From NCBI GenBank assembly GCA_947492955.1, contig CANLOV010000002.1, positions 62,001 to 126,000 of the forward strand: DNA of 64,000 nt, written 5' to 3'. Positions 17,531 to 26,922 of the stretch are shown here, piece after piece (the stretch's first letter is position 1; every line of letters starts with the position of its first letter). Source of the DNA: an uncultured Cellulophaga sp. (lineage in GTDB: Bacteria; Bacteroidota; Bacteroidia; Flavobacteriales; Flavobacteriaceae). The notes beneath the pieces are model-generated. The model ran no database searches. It worked only from the letters and a program-made list of their open reading frames with translations, and was not told where the DNA came from. Position numbers and translations under genes: made by a program.

Positions 17531-18388
17531 ATGAAGAAACTATTTTTTTCTCTTATTTGCTTATACCTCCTAAACAGCTGTACTAATTACGGGCAATTAA
17601 CTTTTATAACTAAACTACCCAAAAAATTAGATGAAAATTCTGGAATAGTTTCTCTTAATGGTTCTAATGTGTGGTTTATAGAAGACACTGGTAATAGCAA
17701 TGATATTTTTAATGTTGATTTAAACGGAAACATTCTTAAAAGACTAGAAGTTAAAAATGCTGATAATATAGACTGGGAAGATTTAACAAAAGATGAAAAA
17801 GGAAATGTATATATAGGCGATTTTGGAAATAACAATAACAAGCGTAAAGATCTTGTTATCTATAAAATTCCTAACCCAGCAATTGAAAAAGGAAAAAAAA
17901 TTAACGCACAGCGTATTTATTTTAAATACCCAGAACAAACAAAGTTTCCTCCAAAAAAGAAAAACTTACTTTTTGATGCGGAAGCCATGTTTTATAACAA
18001 TAAACACCTTTATATTATTACAAAAAATAGAGCTTCTCCCTTTTCTGGCAAAGCATTTTTATACAGGGTACCTACTGAACCAGGAAATTACAATGCGGAA
18101 CTTATAGCCTATTTTTCAACTTGTACTGATGGAAATACTTGTAAAATTACTTCTGCCGATATATCTCCCAACAGAAAAAAAATAGTTTTATTAAGCAATG
18201 GGAAACTTTGGGTTTTTAATAATTCTGGCAAAGAAAACTTTACAACTGAACAACCCAAAATAATAGACTTAGGAATAGTTTCTCAATTAGAATCTGTTTG
18301 TTTTATAGACAATACTACATTATTATTATCAGATGAAGAAGATAATAAATCTGGTAGAAACTTATATTCTTACACAATTAAAGAGTAA
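17531..18388 (+). CDS. Lipoprotein with probable beta-propeller fold
   Basis: 285 residues. The signal peptide ends in LLNSC (Cys17), so it is a lipoprotein. The rest is a series of short beta segments with recurring patterns such as SGIVSLNGSNVWFIEDTGNSN, NVYIGDFGNNN and SADISPNRKKIVLLSNGKLWVF, typical of propeller proteins of the esterase-like-phytase or SdiA-regulated type. I see no catalytic signature. Two Cys close together (STCTDGNTC) might form a disulfide. It converges with the large phosphoesterase-barrel gene five bases away. Function unknown. Confidence 0.65.
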   Translation: MKKLFFSLICLYLLNSCTNYGQLTFITKLPKKLDENSGIVSLNGSNVWFIEDTGNSNDIFNVDLNGNILKRLEVKNADNIDWEDLTKDEKGNVYIGDFGNNNNKRKDLVIYKIPNPAIEKGKKINAQRIYFKYPEQTKFPPKKKNLLFDAEAMFYNNKHLYIITKNRASPFSGKAFLYRVPTEPGNYNAELIAYFSTCTDGNTCKITSADISPNRKKIVLLSNGKLWVFNNSGKENFTTEQPKIIDLGIVSQLESVCFIDNTTLLLSDEEDNKSGRNLYSYTIKE

Positions 18389-18393
18389 AACTA

Positions 18394-21300
18394 TTAAAAC
18401 CCAAAACCTAAGCCAAAAGTAAATCGCATACCATCTAAACTATTGAACAGGGCCACATTAGCAGAAACTACATTTGCTCCGTTTAAAAAGAACCCTCCGC
18501 CGTAAGAAGTATGCCATGTATCTGAATCTATATTAGACAACCATACTCTACCATAATCAAAACCACCATAAATCCCCAAAGACACAGGCAATAAACCTGT
18601 TCGCATTTTTTTAAAGTTATACCTAACATCAGAGTTTTGATAGTAAGATGTTTTTCCTGTAAAACGCTGATTTCTATAGCCTCTTAAACCATCTAAGCCG
18701 CCTATACTTGCCCCTTGGTAAAATTCAAAATTATCTTCATCTGCAATATTAAAATGTGCCTTAAATTTTGTTGCTAAAACCAATTTACCACTAGGAATAA
18801 GCTTATAATCAAAAGACAACATTGGTATTATGTACCCAAAATTTAACTTGCTAGCATCTGCATTTGTTTTATATCCTATTTGTAAAGATGTAGCCATACC
18901 TAGCGTTGGGAAAGCCTCATTATCTTTATTTTCATAAGAGTATTCGGCATCTACACCAAAAAAACTCCTTTTAACTTCTGCTCCGTTTGCTACGTAAAAA
19001 ATATCATTTATAAATCTATCTTCTGTTTCTTCTACTTCTATAGCTTCATAAGAAATTCCTGTTCTTAATTTACTCCCCATTTTTCCTCTCCAAACTAATG
19101 AAGGTTTAAATAGTAGCGTTTGTAATTTAACTCTATTATAATCTAAATCATTTTCATCTGGGTTTTCTGTATCATTCCCAAATCCAAAAAAATTAATACT
19201 ATAATTAGGGCTAGTAAATTTTGTATCTAACTCCAAATTAGCATTACCAACAACATTAGAAAACTCTCCTCTGTAACCAATATCATAACCACTAGTAGCA
19301 AAGTAATAAGAAGCATTTAATGTATGCTGACTTGTAAACGGGCTCTGCTGAAAACCATTAAATGTATATACATTGGTAAAGCCTATTTTAAAACCATCAT
19401 CTGGATTAGACCCTATCGTAGGAATAATTTGATTGGTAGAACTTTTTAAATGTAATGGCCTATAATTATTTAACGCATAATTATCTGTAAGCCTTGTTTT
19501 AGCTTTATCTATATTTTTAAATGTATTTTTTTTAGTTTTATAATCGTATAGAACTACTTTTCTTCCATTTTCAATTGTATACACATCGTTATTTTGCCCG
19601 CCAATAAGCCTAACTTTTATCTTATTTTTACCCGTACCTACTACTTCAAACGTATCATCATCATCCAACCCGTAAATCCACAATTCTTTAGTTATCTCAT
19701 CAGAATACGTTTTATTAAAAAATAAACGTCTTTTTTCGCCATCTATATTTCTATAACCTTTTACTTGGGTATCGGTAGCGTTAACTCTTTTTACAACAAA
19801 CCAATCATCCTTATCTGTTCCTATGATTATTGCATATTTATTTAATACTTTAAAATAGGCATTAGCAGTTGTTTTAAGATGCTTAACTCTTGCCAAGAGA
19901 ACTCTTTTTAACTCTGCAACAGTACCATCTTGCACTTCTTTTGGAAAAGCTAAAAATGCCTTATCTATAACATCTTCTGTTAAGTTTTCTTGAATATATT
20001 TTACCTGCGCCAACCATTCTTCTTGGCTGGTTTCATTTAATAATTTCATATCAAGTGGAAAAGGATTTGCATTAAAACCTTTTATATTTCGAACCTCATC
20101 TTTAAAACCCTCCATTAATTTTAATGGAGCTACAATACGTGTTAGTAAGCCCATCAAAGGACCGTCTCCCATAATAGAAAATGCCTGATCACGATCTCTA
20201 GGGATAGGTTTATATATTTTTTCACCTTTCTCTTTAAATTCTGCCCAACGCCATTGGTCTGCATGCCTATCCCAATCTCCTATAACCATATCGAACAAAC
20301 GTGCACGTAAGTAAGAGCTAGCATCTACACTACTTTTATCATTTTTTCTTAGCTTCATAAATAAATCGTTAGTACTTAACAACTTATTAGCATAGCCAAA
20401 ACTTTCTAAATTACCATGTCCATCTGCCGTACGTTCTTCTATCATGTACAATTCGTCTCCAAAATTAGCATTAAAGGCTTTTAAAGCGTTTTGCTTTGGC
20501 ACATAGTACAAAACCGGATTCGTATGGTAAATATCTAATGCATCTGACAATACTCCTATTGTAAATGGTGCATAGGGATGCGATCCTGTATAAAAATCTA
20601 ATAATATATTCTCTGTATACGTTTCTTCAAAATCACCAACAATATATTGGTCTTTAAACGCCATAGACTGCAAATACAACTCAGCACTCTTTTTAAGTGC
20701 CCGCATTACATATTCTTTCCCTTCAGCATTTACCAAACGTAATGATTTAGATTGATGTCCTCCGCCTTTTCTAACAGGCTTTAATCCGCCAAATAATGTA
20801 TCCAAATTAACTGTTGGCGCCTTTACTTTTGTTCCATAATATTTTCGGTAACGTTTTCCCCAAATCGTTTTAAATAGTTTACTCTTTTGCACTTTATCAT
20901 CTTCATAAATTGATGATGTTACATGTGATGGAAACTTATCTGAATATGCTGTCTCTAGACTTTCTTCGTTTTTAGGTAAAACTTCTGTAGTATATAAAAA
21001 TGCTTCTTTTTCACTATCATTTAAACCATAATATTTTACCCTAGAAGAACCATCTTTATAAACTTCCAATATAGCATACCCTCTTTTTCCTGTTGAAAAT
21101 TGACTCCCGTTTATTAATCTTGTAGCGCCTTGATGCGCCCCAGAACCACTTACAATTTGCCTTACATTATCTTCTACTATATATTGCAATGAATGCTCAT
21201 GGCCAGATGCTATAATTACCTTATTAGCATACTGAGATAGCGTTACTATTCGTTTTTTTAATTCTCGATAGCGTTTATTTTGCATATCGGTTGTTGATGC

Positions 21301-22101
21301 TCCTGTGGTTTTACGCAACAAATTTCCTAAACTACCTATAATAGGCAACGGTATTTTATTATGAGCAGGATAAAACTGATGCTTAAAAGAATATTGCCCT
21401 CCATGAACTCCGTAAGTAAACAAAGGGTGGTGTATTGCTATTATAGTAGTTTTATGTGCATTTTTTTTAATTAAACCTTCTAGTTCTTGAAAAAATTGCT
21501 CCCTACTTTTAATATCGCAATCATCATTAATTGTGGGGTGTTTATCCCAATTGGTTAAATACCATTCCGAATCTATTGCAATAACTACAACCTCATCGTT
21601 AATTTTAATCTTTTGTATTGGGCAGCCATCCTCAGGAAAAAATGTTTTTTTATTTCCCAATTGCTTTTCTATATACTTTTCTTCTCTTTTTAAACCTTTT
21701 AGCCCATTGGCATACCAATCGTGGTTCCCTGGTATAAAAACAGTTTTCCCTTTAAAATTATCTACTGTTTTTAATTGAGCATCTAAATGATTTTTAGCTA
21801 AATTATGAGCTTTAGCATCTTTATTTTTTGCTGTAAAACCAGCAGGATAGATATTATCTCCTAGAAATATAGCCGTACTATTTGCTGTTGCAGTTGCTAA
21901 TTTCTCCTTAAATATCTTTAATGCTGGGTTTAAATCTCCGACAGGAGATGCTCCTGCATCACCTATTAAATAAAATGTATGCGAAATTTCTTTTTGCTCA
22001 ATACTGCTACTTAACTCAGGAGCAATTGCATATTTAGTTTTTTTTGTAGCGCAACTTATACAAAGAAATATAAATAAAATAAGCACATAATTTTTCTTCA
22101 T
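18394..22101 (-). CDS. Lipoprotein with metallophosphoesterase, kinase-like and outer-membrane barrel modules
   Basis: 1235 residues. The lipobox is LCISC (Cys17). Residues 40-350 form a calcineurin-like phosphoesterase with all metal motifs: GDAG (47-50), GDNIYP (81-86), GNHDW (125-129), HH (224-225) and GHEH (300-303). Residues about 440-700 contain KEYVMRALKK, then GDWDRHADQ (608-616) and PRDRDQAF (634-641). That order and spacing resemble the catalytic loop and metal-binding loop of HipA/FAM20/CotH-type kinases. The last ~330 residues are a beta-barrel of the surface antigen/Omp85 type (GGLDGLRGYRNQRF), ending in an aromatic FTFGLGFGF. It would be anchored in the outer membrane with the enzyme part facing the periplasm or outside. 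The kinase reading is my inference. Confidence 0.8.
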   Translation of the reverse strand: MKKNYVLILFIFLCISCATKKTKYAIAPELSSSIEQKEISHTFYLIGDAGASPVGDLNPALKIFKEKLATATANSTAIFLGDNIYPAGFTAKNKDAKAHNLAKNHLDAQLKTVDNFKGKTVFIPGNHDWYANGLKGLKREEKYIEKQLGNKKTFFPEDGCPIQKIKINDEVVVIAIDSEWYLTNWDKHPTINDDCDIKSREQFFQELEGLIKKNAHKTTIIAIHHPLFTYGVHGGQYSFKHQFYPAHNKIPLPIIGSLGNLLRKTTGASTTDMQNKRYRELKKRIVTLSQYANKVIIASGHEHSLQYIVEDNVRQIVSGSGAHQGATRLINGSQFSTGKRGYAILEVYKDGSSRVKYYGLNDSEKEAFLYTTEVLPKNEESLETAYSDKFPSHVTSSIYEDDKVQKSKLFKTIWGKRYRKYYGTKVKAPTVNLDTLFGGLKPVRKGGGHQSKSLRLVNAEGKEYVMRALKKSAELYLQSMAFKDQYIVGDFEETYTENILLDFYTGSHPYAPFTIGVLSDALDIYHTNPVLYYVPKQNALKAFNANFGDELYMIEERTADGHGNLESFGYANKLLSTNDLFMKLRKNDKSSVDASSYLRARLFDMVIGDWDRHADQWRWAEFKEKGEKIYKPIPRDRDQAFSIMGDGPLMGLLTRIVAPLKLMEGFKDEVRNIKGFNANPFPLDMKLLNETSQEEWLAQVKYIQENLTEDVIDKAFLAFPKEVQDGTVAELKRVLLARVKHLKTTANAYFKVLNKYAIIIGTDKDDWFVVKRVNATDTQVKGYRNIDGEKRRLFFNKTYSDEITKELWIYGLDDDDTFEVVGTGKNKIKVRLIGGQNNDVYTIENGRKVVLYDYKTKKNTFKNIDKAKTRLTDNYALNNYRPLHLKSSTNQIIPTIGSNPDDGFKIGFTNVYTFNGFQQSPFTSQHTLNASYYFATSGYDIGYRGEFSNVVGNANLELDTKFTSPNYSINFFGFGNDTENPDENDLDYNRVKLQTLLFKPSLVWRGKMGSKLRTGISYEAIEVEETEDRFINDIFYVANGAEVKRSFFGVDAEYSYENKDNEAFPTLGMATSLQIGYKTNADASKLNFGYIIPMLSFDYKLIPSGKLVLATKFKAHFNIADEDNFEFYQGASIGGLDGLRGYRNQRFTGKTSYYQNSDVRYNFKKMRTGLLPVSLGIYGGFDYGRVWLSNIDSDTWHTSYGGGFFLNGANVVSANVALFNSLDGMRFTFGLGFGF

Positions 22102-22143
22102 AAAAATAACGTTACAATTTTACAGTAAAAATAGCGACTTATA

Positions 22144-23157
22144 TTAATTACCGTATTTTTTTACTCCTAAAGAAAAAGCTTTCGTAGGATTTTCTCTTAT
22201 TAACAAATTAATTTCCTGGGTGGTAAAACCGCTCGATTTTAATTTAGGAATAACTTCATCAAATAAATTTGTGTAGGGTTTAATATCTTGATTCTTCTTT
22301 TGTGGATCGTACCAGCCAGCATCATGGGAAATTAATATTCTATCTAATATTTTATTTTTCTTTGCTAGTATTAATTTTTCAATATGCTTATCTATTTCCC
22401 AGCCCAAACCATCAAGGCTTATCCAACATCCTTCCTTTGCTGCTTTAATATAATTTGAAAACTCACTTTCTTCCTGAGCATGCACCCAAATAAAAGCCTG
22501 TGGCGAAACATTCATTTGCTTAAGAATATTTATTTGAGGCCAAAACCCTTTAGCTTTCCCTGTATGCGAGGCAATGGTTAAGCCTGTTTTTAAATGTGTT
22601 AGTGCAGCAGCTTTTACTAATTTTTGATGTATTGGATGAAGAGGGTCATTGTTATCTACTCCAATTTTAATAAAACCTGGTTTTATTGATGTACCGTCTA
22701 TACCATTATTAAACTCACTAACCCATATTTCTGAAATCTCTTCGGGCGACATTTCTAAGACATGCTTGGGAATATATTTGTTATTTCTTGCTCCATAAAA
22801 ACCCGTGTTTGTAATTATAGTTATACCTGTACGCTTTGTAATTTTATTAAGAAGCAAAACATCTCTTCCAAGATAATTGGGAGTAGCATCTACAAAATAT
22901 TTTACTTTATAATTTGATAGTGCATCAAAATAAGGAAGCATTACTTTCATAATAGAATCGTGGTTCCAGCTTTTTGGTTGTATGCTATCCGCACCAATAA
23001 AATCGACCAACACATGTTCGTGAGTTAGCCATACCTCATTGGTGTCTAGAATTTCTTTACCTAAAGTACTCTGGGTAATAAATTTGTTTTTAGAAGAAGA
23101 ACAACTACTGCAAAATACAATTAACACCAGAAAAAAGTACAGACTATTTCTATTCAT
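22144..23157 (-). CDS. Phosphotriesterase-family (amidohydrolase) lipoprotein
   Basis: 337 residues. The lipobox is FCSSC (Cys19), then a Ser-rich stretch. A binuclear metal site typical of the phosphotriesterase family is complete: THEH (H46, H48), FIKIGVD (K164, the bridging carbamylated Lys), ASHTG (H198), WVHAQEE (H226) and ISHDAGW (D279). So it should be an active hydrolase, acting on a lactone, ester or phosphoester. The family is functionally mixed, and the exact substrate cannot be read. Being lipidated, it works outside the inner membrane. It lies 48 bases downstream of the HD-PycTM gene on the same strand. Confidence 0.82.
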   Translation of the reverse strand: MNRNSLYFFLVLIVFCSSCSSSKNKFITQSTLGKEILDTNEVWLTHEHVLVDFIGADSIQPKSWNHDSIMKVMLPYFDALSNYKVKYFVDATPNYLGRDVLLLNKITKRTGITIITNTGFYGARNNKYIPKHVLEMSPEEISEIWVSEFNNGIDGTSIKPGFIKIGVDNNDPLHPIHQKLVKAAALTHLKTGLTIASHTGKAKGFWPQINILKQMNVSPQAFIWVHAQEESEFSNYIKAAKEGCWISLDGLGWEIDKHIEKLILAKKNKILDRILISHDAGWYDPQKKNQDIKPYTNLFDEVIPKLKSSGFTTQEINLLIRENPTKAFSLGVKKYGN

Positions 23158-23205
23158 ATTCCTAAGAAATAATTAATTAATCTAAATATTCTAAAAAACA
23201 TCAAC

Positions 23206-24399
23206 CTATAATAACATTCTTTCTGGCCCAAAAAAACGAAACGCAATTCCGAAAGCTATTACAGATATAACCATTCCTACCATAAAAATGGTGTAGGTCC
23301 ACCATAAAATTTTATACTTACGGTCTAAAACTTTACCTAAAAAATACAAATCTTTAGTTAATGAAGAATACACATACTCTTTATCTTTAGTAAGTTCATT
23401 AATAGCCCACTCATAATCTGATAATTTCATTTTATGAAAATTACCAAAAAACAAGAGGTTTACCTTTTTCTCGTTTACATCTTCTTTTGTAAACTCTCCG
23501 CTAGTTACATTAGGTCTTGTAGCTAAAATAGAAAGCACCATAGATATAATACTAAAAACAATAAAAATAAGTGTTGGGTATATTAAATATGTATTAGACG
23601 GATTATCTAGTTTAGGTATTAAATTAGATAAAGCTAAAGAAATTACAATAGCATTTACAGAAAGTAATATATTAGCTTTTGTATCTGCAATATCACTTAA
23701 TTTTAAATGGTTTTTAAGCGTTACTCTAAATAAGGTTTGCACACTCCTATCCGGACTATCGCTCTTATATTTAGCCTTTATAGCTTCTTTTTTAGCAATA
23801 TCTTTTTCTGCTTTTTTTTCTTTAATTATTTTTTTTAAGTTTTTATCTTTTTCTTCTTGCCAGTTCTTTCTTGCATAATCGGTATAAAATTTATGTTCTT
23901 TTTTAAACATTTTTATATTCTCATTACACCATTCTTTATTGCTAAAAGAGGCAATATTTAATTGTTCTAATTCATCTTTAAGTGCGTCTGAAGTTTCTAA
24001 ATAACTTTTCTTAGCAAAATGAGAAGCATCTGCATCTCTTATAATTTCTTCTTGCAAATTTTGTGGCTCATGATAACGACTTGTTGCCATAATATAAGTA
24101 CCTACCTTTTTTACAAACTCAGGATTACAGCCTTGTTTTTCTAAAAAATCACTGGCTATAACACAGCTACTTTTTTCATGATTCTTTGCTCCTTTAGTAT
24201 ACCCTGTATCGTGTAACCAAGCTGCTAACACAAGCGCTTCTTCCTCTTGTTTTTCTATTTTATAAAAACTTAATAATTCTTTAGTACTCTTTACAACTCT
24301 CTGGGTATGCTTTAAATTATGATACAAATATTTAGCATCTAACTTATTCGTAAGTAAGTCTACTGCAAATTGCTCTGTTTTAATTATTAAGTCTGACAT
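23206..24399 (-). CDS. HD phosphohydrolase fused to a Pycsar-effector-type membrane domain
   Basis: 397 residues. The N-terminal half is an HD domain with its metal ligands intact: H31 (NLKHTQRV), H63-D64 (AAWLHDTGY), a following NHE motif and D122/D124 (RDADASHF). A charged coiled linker follows (about 178-215). The C-terminal half has three hydrophobic segments (about 243-262, 271-293 and 364-388) and the motif HLKLSDIADTKANILLSVNA, characteristic of the family named for Pycsar TM effectors (DUF5706). In Pycsar defence such domains disrupt the membrane when cCMP or cUMP binds. There is no pyrimidylate cyclase next to it. HD domains often cut cyclic or hyperphosphorylated nucleotides. It lies 34 bases after the GAF gene, so they are likely co-transcribed. 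Confidence 0.8.
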   Translation of the reverse strand: MSDLIIKTEQFAVDLLTNKLDAKYLYHNLKHTQRVVKSTKELLSFYKIEKQEEEALVLAAWLHDTGYTKGAKNHEKSSCVIASDFLEKQGCNPEFVKKVGTYIMATSRYHEPQNLQEEIIRDADASHFAKKSYLETSDALKDELEQLNIASFSNKEWCNENIKMFKKEHKFYTDYARKNWQEEKDKNLKKIIKEKKAEKDIAKKEAIKAKYKSDSPDRSVQTLFRVTLKNHLKLSDIADTKANILLSVNAIVISLALSNLIPKLDNPSNTYLIYPTLIFIVFSIISMVLSILATRPNVTSGEFTKEDVNEKKVNLLFFGNFHKMKLSDYEWAINELTKDKEYVYSSLTKDLYFLGKVLDRKYKILWWTYTIFMVGMVISVIAFGIAFRFFGPERMLL

Positions 24400-24433
24400 A
24401 TATTTAATCTGTACCGTTCGTTTAAGAATTTAC

Positions 24434-26809
24434 TTATTTAGCTAACTCATCCATTAAATCATCATAAGTGTAGGTTACTTTAGATGTTTCGTTGGTTTTA
24501 TATAAAATCTCTGCTCGTATAGCTTTAAGTCCTGTAACTCCTTGTAAATCTTCTAACTCTAATATTTCTACTTTGTTGGTAAAATATCCTTTAGACTTTA
24601 GAAATTTAATATACCTTAAATACTCTAACTCATCTTTTTTCTGAGAGTAAACAATAGAAAGTTTTCCTTTTTGAGTTAGCCTTTCTTTTGTTCCTTTTAT
24701 ATAGGACTTATCTATTCGTTTTTTTATAATCTCATATCTGGCATTATAGGTGCCATCTACATCAAACCTTTTTTCATCCATTCTAAAACGAATAGACAAA
24801 GAGGTATTATGCACCAAAATAAGTGAGGCAACATCTAACTCCACAGTCATTGTAGGCTTTAAATTATAATGTACATTTTCCATGTCGCACATTACTTGCA
24901 ACTGCCACAATCTTAAATTCTTTAAATATAAAGCATCAAATTTTTGATCATTAACTATAGCATCACCAATATACATATTATGCTCTACACCATCTGTTTT
25001 GTAGCGCTCAAAATAATGAGGAAACATTAATTGTGCTTCTTTTTGTTTTGTATCTATTACAGAGGCTAATTTCTTATTAATAAGCATAACAGTTTCATCA
25101 TAATTTTTACGATGATTATAATAAGATTGCGTTTCCTTATCTATCATAGCCTCGTAACTAAGAATAGATAACTTTATATCTTCATCAGATTTTTTTAAAT
25201 GTTCAAATACAGAAATAATCTCATCTTTAACAAAATCAAAAATAGATTGCTCACTATTGGTATATAAAACATCTTTAATGCTTTCTAAATAACTATTAAC
25301 TCTAAAAATTAACTCTTCGTAAATTGGTAATTTACTTTTTTGCCAAACAGCCGAAAGTATTTTATTTATTTCTAATAATTGTATGGTTAAATCTTTCTGA
25401 ATAGCCAAATTTCTTGCCTTAGAAGAATCTTTTATATCTATTTGCCCATATAATGGATGTACATCTTTAAATGCAATTCGTTTAAAAGAAGGTTGTTTCC
25501 CTTCTAAATCGTCTATAATAAAACGTTTTGCTTCTTCTTGGAACCTCCAATAAACAGAAGGATGCACAGAAGTGCACTCGTGCTGTATTACTGCGTCTAT
25601 TAAATTCTCTTCTTCTTTTTTAGAACGCAATACTGCAGAAACTATAAATGGCATTACATCTATTAACTTATTAGCATTAATACTATTTAGATTCTGCCGT
25701 ACACTAGAGACTAATTCTAAAACCCCTAACAATTCTCCTTCGTGCGCAATAGGAGCAAAAATGGCACTTTTAATCCCTTGCTTTTTAAGGTTATTATAAG
25801 GCTCTCTACCTCCACTAATAGTATGGTATTTATCTACATCTGAAATAGAAAAATAATTATTATCTGTTAGTAATTTATCATACGAATAATCACATAATAA
25901 CTCTTTACAACAATTAGCATCTTTATCAAACAAAATATAGCTATCTATCCCTTTGCTATGTACTCTTTCAAAGGCATTTTCTTTAGCATTATAAGTAGCA
26001 AACCCAACTCTAATATTTGGCAAATTAAATAACGACTTAAAGGTTTCTTGCAACTCTTCTATAAAGTTTTCACTACCTCTTTTATCATTAGCTATTAATC
26101 CAGATTTTATTTCCGATATGGAATGCTCCGCAGTAACATCGAACATATTAGAAATAACAAAACCTTTACTTATATAACTATTTGGTGGTATTTTTTCTTT
26201 CCATAATTCCAGATTATCAAAATTCTCCATTAACTCATCTACATCTGCCTGAGTTATTTCTTTTGCTTTATCTGTTGCTTGTAATTCTAAAAAATCTGCA
26301 TTGTATAGAATTCTATAATGGCGCATAACACCATTTTTATCTGGAATATCGTAAAACAATGGACGCCTAAAATCTAAATTAAAACCATGATAAAAATTTA
26401 AGATAATAGTACAAGCAACAATATATTGCTCGTGATCTGGTAAATTTCTAATCTGAGGCACAAAACCACTCTCTCCTACATTTTCCATTATTTTTTGAAA
26501 ACGCTTGGATGAGTTAAAAAGCATATCGCTAAAAGGAAGAGATGCTACTTTTATTTCGTTATGTCCTAAAATCTCTGAAAAAGTATCCTGAAGCATTACT
26601 TTTATAACAGAACTATGCTTCTTTAGTAAAGATTCGTCTGTAAAACCAGCTCTTAACTCTGGATAAGGTGCCTGTACATTTAGTATATGTTTTGCTTTAC
26701 TAGCCAAAAAAGTATCCTCACTTTTAGCCATAACATCATAATACCTCAATAATTTATCGAAACTTATTAATTGTACTAATGGAGACTCTTTTTCTTTATC
26801 CGCTATCAT
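24434..26809 (-). CDS. GAF-domain protein of unknown function
   Basis: 791 residues with no signal peptide or membrane segment. Residues about 245-400 form a GAF sensory domain (IRVGFATYN, GIKSAIFAPIAHEGELLGVLELVSS). The flanking 240 N-terminal and 390 C-terminal residues match nothing I can name; they are largely helical and contain no kinase, cyclase or HTH motif. It has Cys-Cys (300-301) and C306 inside the GAF region, which could sense redox or bind a ligand. It heads the minus-strand group with the HD-PycTM and phosphotriesterase genes. It has a -7 promoter element so close that the message may have no leader. Confidence 0.65.
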   Translation of the reverse strand: MIADKEKESPLVQLISFDKLLRYYDVMAKSEDTFLASKAKHILNVQAPYPELRAGFTDESLLKKHSSVIKVMLQDTFSEILGHNEIKVASLPFSDMLFNSSKRFQKIMENVGESGFVPQIRNLPDHEQYIVACTIILNFYHGFNLDFRRPLFYDIPDKNGVMRHYRILYNADFLELQATDKAKEITQADVDELMENFDNLELWKEKIPPNSYISKGFVISNMFDVTAEHSISEIKSGLIANDKRGSENFIEELQETFKSLFNLPNIRVGFATYNAKENAFERVHSKGIDSYILFDKDANCCKELLCDYSYDKLLTDNNYFSISDVDKYHTISGGREPYNNLKKQGIKSAIFAPIAHEGELLGVLELVSSVRQNLNSINANKLIDVMPFIVSAVLRSKKEEENLIDAVIQHECTSVHPSVYWRFQEEAKRFIIDDLEGKQPSFKRIAFKDVHPLYGQIDIKDSSKARNLAIQKDLTIQLLEINKILSAVWQKSKLPIYEELIFRVNSYLESIKDVLYTNSEQSIFDFVKDEIISVFEHLKKSDEDIKLSILSYEAMIDKETQSYYNHRKNYDETVMLINKKLASVIDTKQKEAQLMFPHYFERYKTDGVEHNMYIGDAIVNDQKFDALYLKNLRLWQLQVMCDMENVHYNLKPTMTVELDVASLILVHNTSLSIRFRMDEKRFDVDGTYNARYEIIKKRIDKSYIKGTKERLTQKGKLSIVYSQKKDELEYLRYIKFLKSKGYFTNKVEILELEDLQGVTGLKAIRAEILYKTNETSKVTYTYDDLMDELAK

Positions 26810-26811
26810 AC

Positions 26812-26819
26812 CAAACTTA
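26812..26819 (-). promoter_or_regulatory. -7 promoter element abutting the GAF gene start
   Basis: TAAGTTTG on the minus strand is a perfect TAnnTTTG match, with only two bases between it and the ATG at 26809. If used, transcription would begin at or inside the first codon. Confidence 0.4.
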
Positions 26820-26922
26820 GTCTAAATATCTACTATAAAATTACAAAAGAAAAGCTGATAATTTTAATACTAAACGCCTTAAGATTACTTACTTTTTTAG
26901 ATATTTATAAAAAATATGCCGT

